A stretch of 14,558 bases of DNA from Gammaproteobacteria bacterium (GTDB taxonomy: Bacteria > Pseudomonadota > Gammaproteobacteria > Steroidobacterales > Steroidobacteraceae). Both the position numbers and the translations under genes were made by a program. Position 1 is the first letter of the stretch. The number at the start of each line of letters is the position of its first letter. Of the stretch, positions 13,381 to 14,558 are shown in pieces. Under the pieces are notes generated by a model that was given only the letters and a program-made list of their open reading frames with translations, had not been told where the DNA came from and ran no database searches. Where the stretch lies: contig JASHVF010000284.1 of assembly GCA_030039615.1 (NCBI GenBank), positions 1-14,558 of the forward strand, in the 5' to 3' direction.

Positions 13381-14385
13381 TCAGGGACGTGCCTGCAGCA
13401 GCGGTGGATCCTCGATCGCCTCGATCTGCTCGAGCAGGTCCTGGAGGTATCTCTCCCAGTAGCGCGGCTCGCCGATCCACGGAAAGGCGCGTGGAAATGC
13501 CGGATCATTCCAGCGGTGCGCCACCCAGGCCGCATGATGCAGCATGCGCAGCGCGCGCAGCGGCTCGATCAGCACGAGCTCGCGCAGGTCGAGGTCCGCG
13601 AACTGGCTGTAGCCCTCCAGCAGCTCGCCCCACTGGCGCTGCTGCTCCCTCGCCGGACCCGAAAGCATCATCCACAGGTCCTGGATGCGCGGACCCATGG
13701 CGCAGTCGTCGAGATCGACGAACGCCGGCCCATGCTCGTTCCAGAGGAGATTTCCCAGATGGCAGTCGCCGTGCAGGCGGATCGCGGCGACCTCGCCCGC
13801 GCCCGCGAAGGTCGTCGTCACGCGCTCGAGCAGCGCGCCGCTCACGGCCGAGTAGCGCTCGTGCAGCGCCTCGGGCAGCAGCTCACTGCCGAGCACCTGC
13901 GCGCGCGCCTCCCAGCCGAAGCGCTCGATGCCGATGCGCGGACGCACGAGAAAGGGCCGCCGCGCGCCGACCTGATGCACCCGCGCCAGGGTACGGCCGA
14001 GGAGCTGTCGCGCCTCCGGTGCATCGAGCTCCGGCGCGCGTCCGCGCAGCCACGGGAAGCAGGCAAAGCGAAACTCGCGGTATCTCACCAGGGTCTCGCC
14101 GCCGAGCGTCAGTGGGGCTGCTACCGGCAACTCCGCGGCAGCCAGCTCGGCGGTGAACGCGTGCTCCTCGGCGATCTGCGCATCGCTCCAGCGCGCCGGA
14201 CGATAGAACTTGAGCACCAGCGTGCCGCCGGCGCCATGCAGCTGATAGACGCGGTTCTCATAGCTGTTGAGAGCAAAGAGCCTGCCGTCCGGGTCAAGGC
14301 CCACGGCGGCCGCCGCGTCCAGCACCACCTCGGGCGTGAGTCCGCTGAAGGGCTGCGGGTCGCTGGCGGCGCTTTTGCGTATCAT
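13381..14385 (-). CDS. srkA: SrkA (YihE) stress response kinase, Ser/Thr kinase-like fold
   Basis: A 334-residue cytoplasmic kinase of the SrkA/YihE family (E. coli protein 328 residues), which phosphorylates proteins on Ser/Thr and protects cells from stress-induced death. Visible are the family block LNSYENRVYQL (39-49), the ATP lysine K59 (LVLKFYRP), PVAAPLTL, the catalytic loop LHGDCHLGNLLW with D207 and N212, and the metal-binding DFG-equivalent FVDLDD with D224. The C-terminal blocks DLWMMLSG, LIEPLRALRMLHHAAW and FPWIGEPRYWERY are also diagnostic. I chose the ATG at 14383-14385; the frame is open to 14448, but that extension would run antisense into galE and reads as unrelated sequence. 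No ribosome site precedes this ATG, so the message may be leaderless or the true start may lie slightly further in. It is divergent from galE with nine bases between the start codons. Confidence 0.93.
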   Translation of the reverse strand: MIRKSAASDPQPFSGLTPEVVLDAAAAVGLDPDGRLFALNSYENRVYQLHGAGGTLVLKFYRPARWSDAQIAEEHAFTAELAAAELPVAAPLTLGGETLVRYREFRFACFPWLRGRAPELDAPEARQLLGRTLARVHQVGARRPFLVRPRIGIERFGWEARAQVLGSELLPEALHERYSAVSGALLERVTTTFAGAGEVAAIRLHGDCHLGNLLWNEHGPAFVDLDDCAMGPRIQDLWMMLSGPAREQQRQWGELLEGYSQFADLDLRELVLIEPLRALRMLHHAAWVAHRWNDPAFPRAFPWIGEPRYWERYLQDLLEQIEAIEDPPLLQARP

Positions 14386-14394
14386 CGGAGGCCC
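14379..14394 (+). promoter_or_regulatory. Ribosome site for galE inside the 9-base divergent gap, with a possible -10 in srkA
   Basis: On the plus strand GGAGG (14387-14391) lies three bases before the galE ATG, a short but usable spacing. Just upstream, TATCAT (14380-14385) resembles a -10 box and coincides with the srkA start codon on the other strand. No good -35 was found. The gap itself is too small to hold a promoter, so control elements must lie inside the neighbouring coding sequences. Confidence 0.35.
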
Positions 14395-14558
14395 ATGAAT
14401 GGCGGCAGCATATTGGTGACGGGCGGCGCAGGCTACATCGGCAGCCATGTCGTGCTGCAGCTGCGCGCGCAGGGCGCGCGGGTCGTGGTGCTGGACGACC
14501 TGTCGCGCGGATTCCGCCGGGCAGTGCTCGACACGCCGCTCATCGTCGGCCGGGTCGG
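14395..14558 (+). CDS. galE: UDP-glucose 4-epimerase GalE, 5' part only (cut by window edge)
   Basis: The first 54 codons of a short-chain dehydrogenase/reductase that starts MNGGSILVTGGAGYIGSHVV. The TGGAGYIGSH Rossmann motif (NAD-binding, residues 9-18), the VVVLDDLSRG segment, where D33 and D34 contact the NAD ribose, and the spacing between them match GalE, which interconverts UDP-glucose and UDP-galactose for envelope polysaccharide and galactose metabolism. The catalytic Ser/Tyr/Lys part is beyond the window, so a related nucleotide-sugar epimerase (for example UDP-glucuronate or UDP-GlcNAc epimerase) is not excluded. The ATG at 14395 has GGAGG just upstream and the frame stays open to the last base. 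Confidence 0.85.
   Translation, partial: MNGGSILVTGGAGYIGSHVVLQLRAQGARVVVLDDLSRGFRRAVLDTPLIVGRV

Noticed and set aside
14386..14448. Extension of SrkA to an ATG at 14448.
   Set aside because: It would be antisense to galE codons encoding the conserved GGAGYIGS motif and adds residues unlike any SrkA N-terminus.
1..14558. Search for CRISPR arrays, insertion sequences, tRNAs, toxin-antitoxin or defence genes.
   Set aside because: No short regularly spaced repeats, transposase motifs, tRNA-like cloverleaf or nuclease/defence domains were seen; every gene of more than about 100 codons is explained by a chromosomal family or is the one unrecognised lipoprotein.

Overview
The window is one very GC-rich chromosomal stretch. 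Genes are tightly packed and third codon positions are strongly G/C. Gene content (SrkA-type kinase, PsiF, CrcB, PaaY, a PAS/GAF/GGDEF/EAL protein, a 3-hydroxyanthranilate meta-cleavage cluster) points to a free-living aerobic proteobacterium. My best guess is a high-GC gammaproteobacterium or a betaproteobacterium; this is inference, since no rRNA or other phylogenetic marker is present. There is no mobile element, tRNA, rRNA, CRISPR array or phage gene, and no gap between genes exceeds about 115 bases. Nearly all genes lie on the minus strand; only crcB and the truncated galE lie on the plus strand.

Layout from left to right. (a) 1-2834, minus strand: a catabolic operon read right to left, 2-aminomuconate 6-semialdehyde dehydrogenase -> 2-aminomuconate deaminase (RidA fold) -> ACMS decarboxylase, the last cut by the left edge. 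These three consecutive enzymes act in the oxidative route from 3-hydroxyanthranilate (from tryptophan/kynurenine or 2-nitrobenzoate) towards central metabolism. Key catalytic residues are visible in all three. (b) 2924-3750, minus: a psiF-like two-repeat periplasmic protein overlapping a GFA-family zinc protein by ATGA. (c) 3811-5577, minus: a DUF885 lipoprotein with a HESAPGH metal motif, divergent from (d) crcB (5664-6044, plus), a fluoride channel. (e) 6068-8891, minus: a probable three-gene operon of secreted M28 peptidase -> crotonase-fold protein with isomerase-type active site -> PaaY-like thioesterase/gamma-carbonic-anhydrase-fold protein. (f) 9007-12633, minus: a 1208-residue PAS-PAS-GAF-PAS-PAS-GGDEF-EAL protein with intact signature residues in both catalytic domains, followed by a hairpin terminator. 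(g) 12727-13308, minus: an unrecognised small lipoprotein. (h) 13381-14385, minus: SrkA stress-response kinase, divergent from (i) galE, which starts only 9 bases away and runs off the right edge.

I see no convincing new multi-gene system. The most useful leads are the intact aminomuconate pathway cluster, the isomerase-like crotonase paired with PaaY behind an exported peptidase, overlapping inverted repeats between the M28 gene and the GGDEF/EAL gene, and the extremely short divergent srkA/galE gap.
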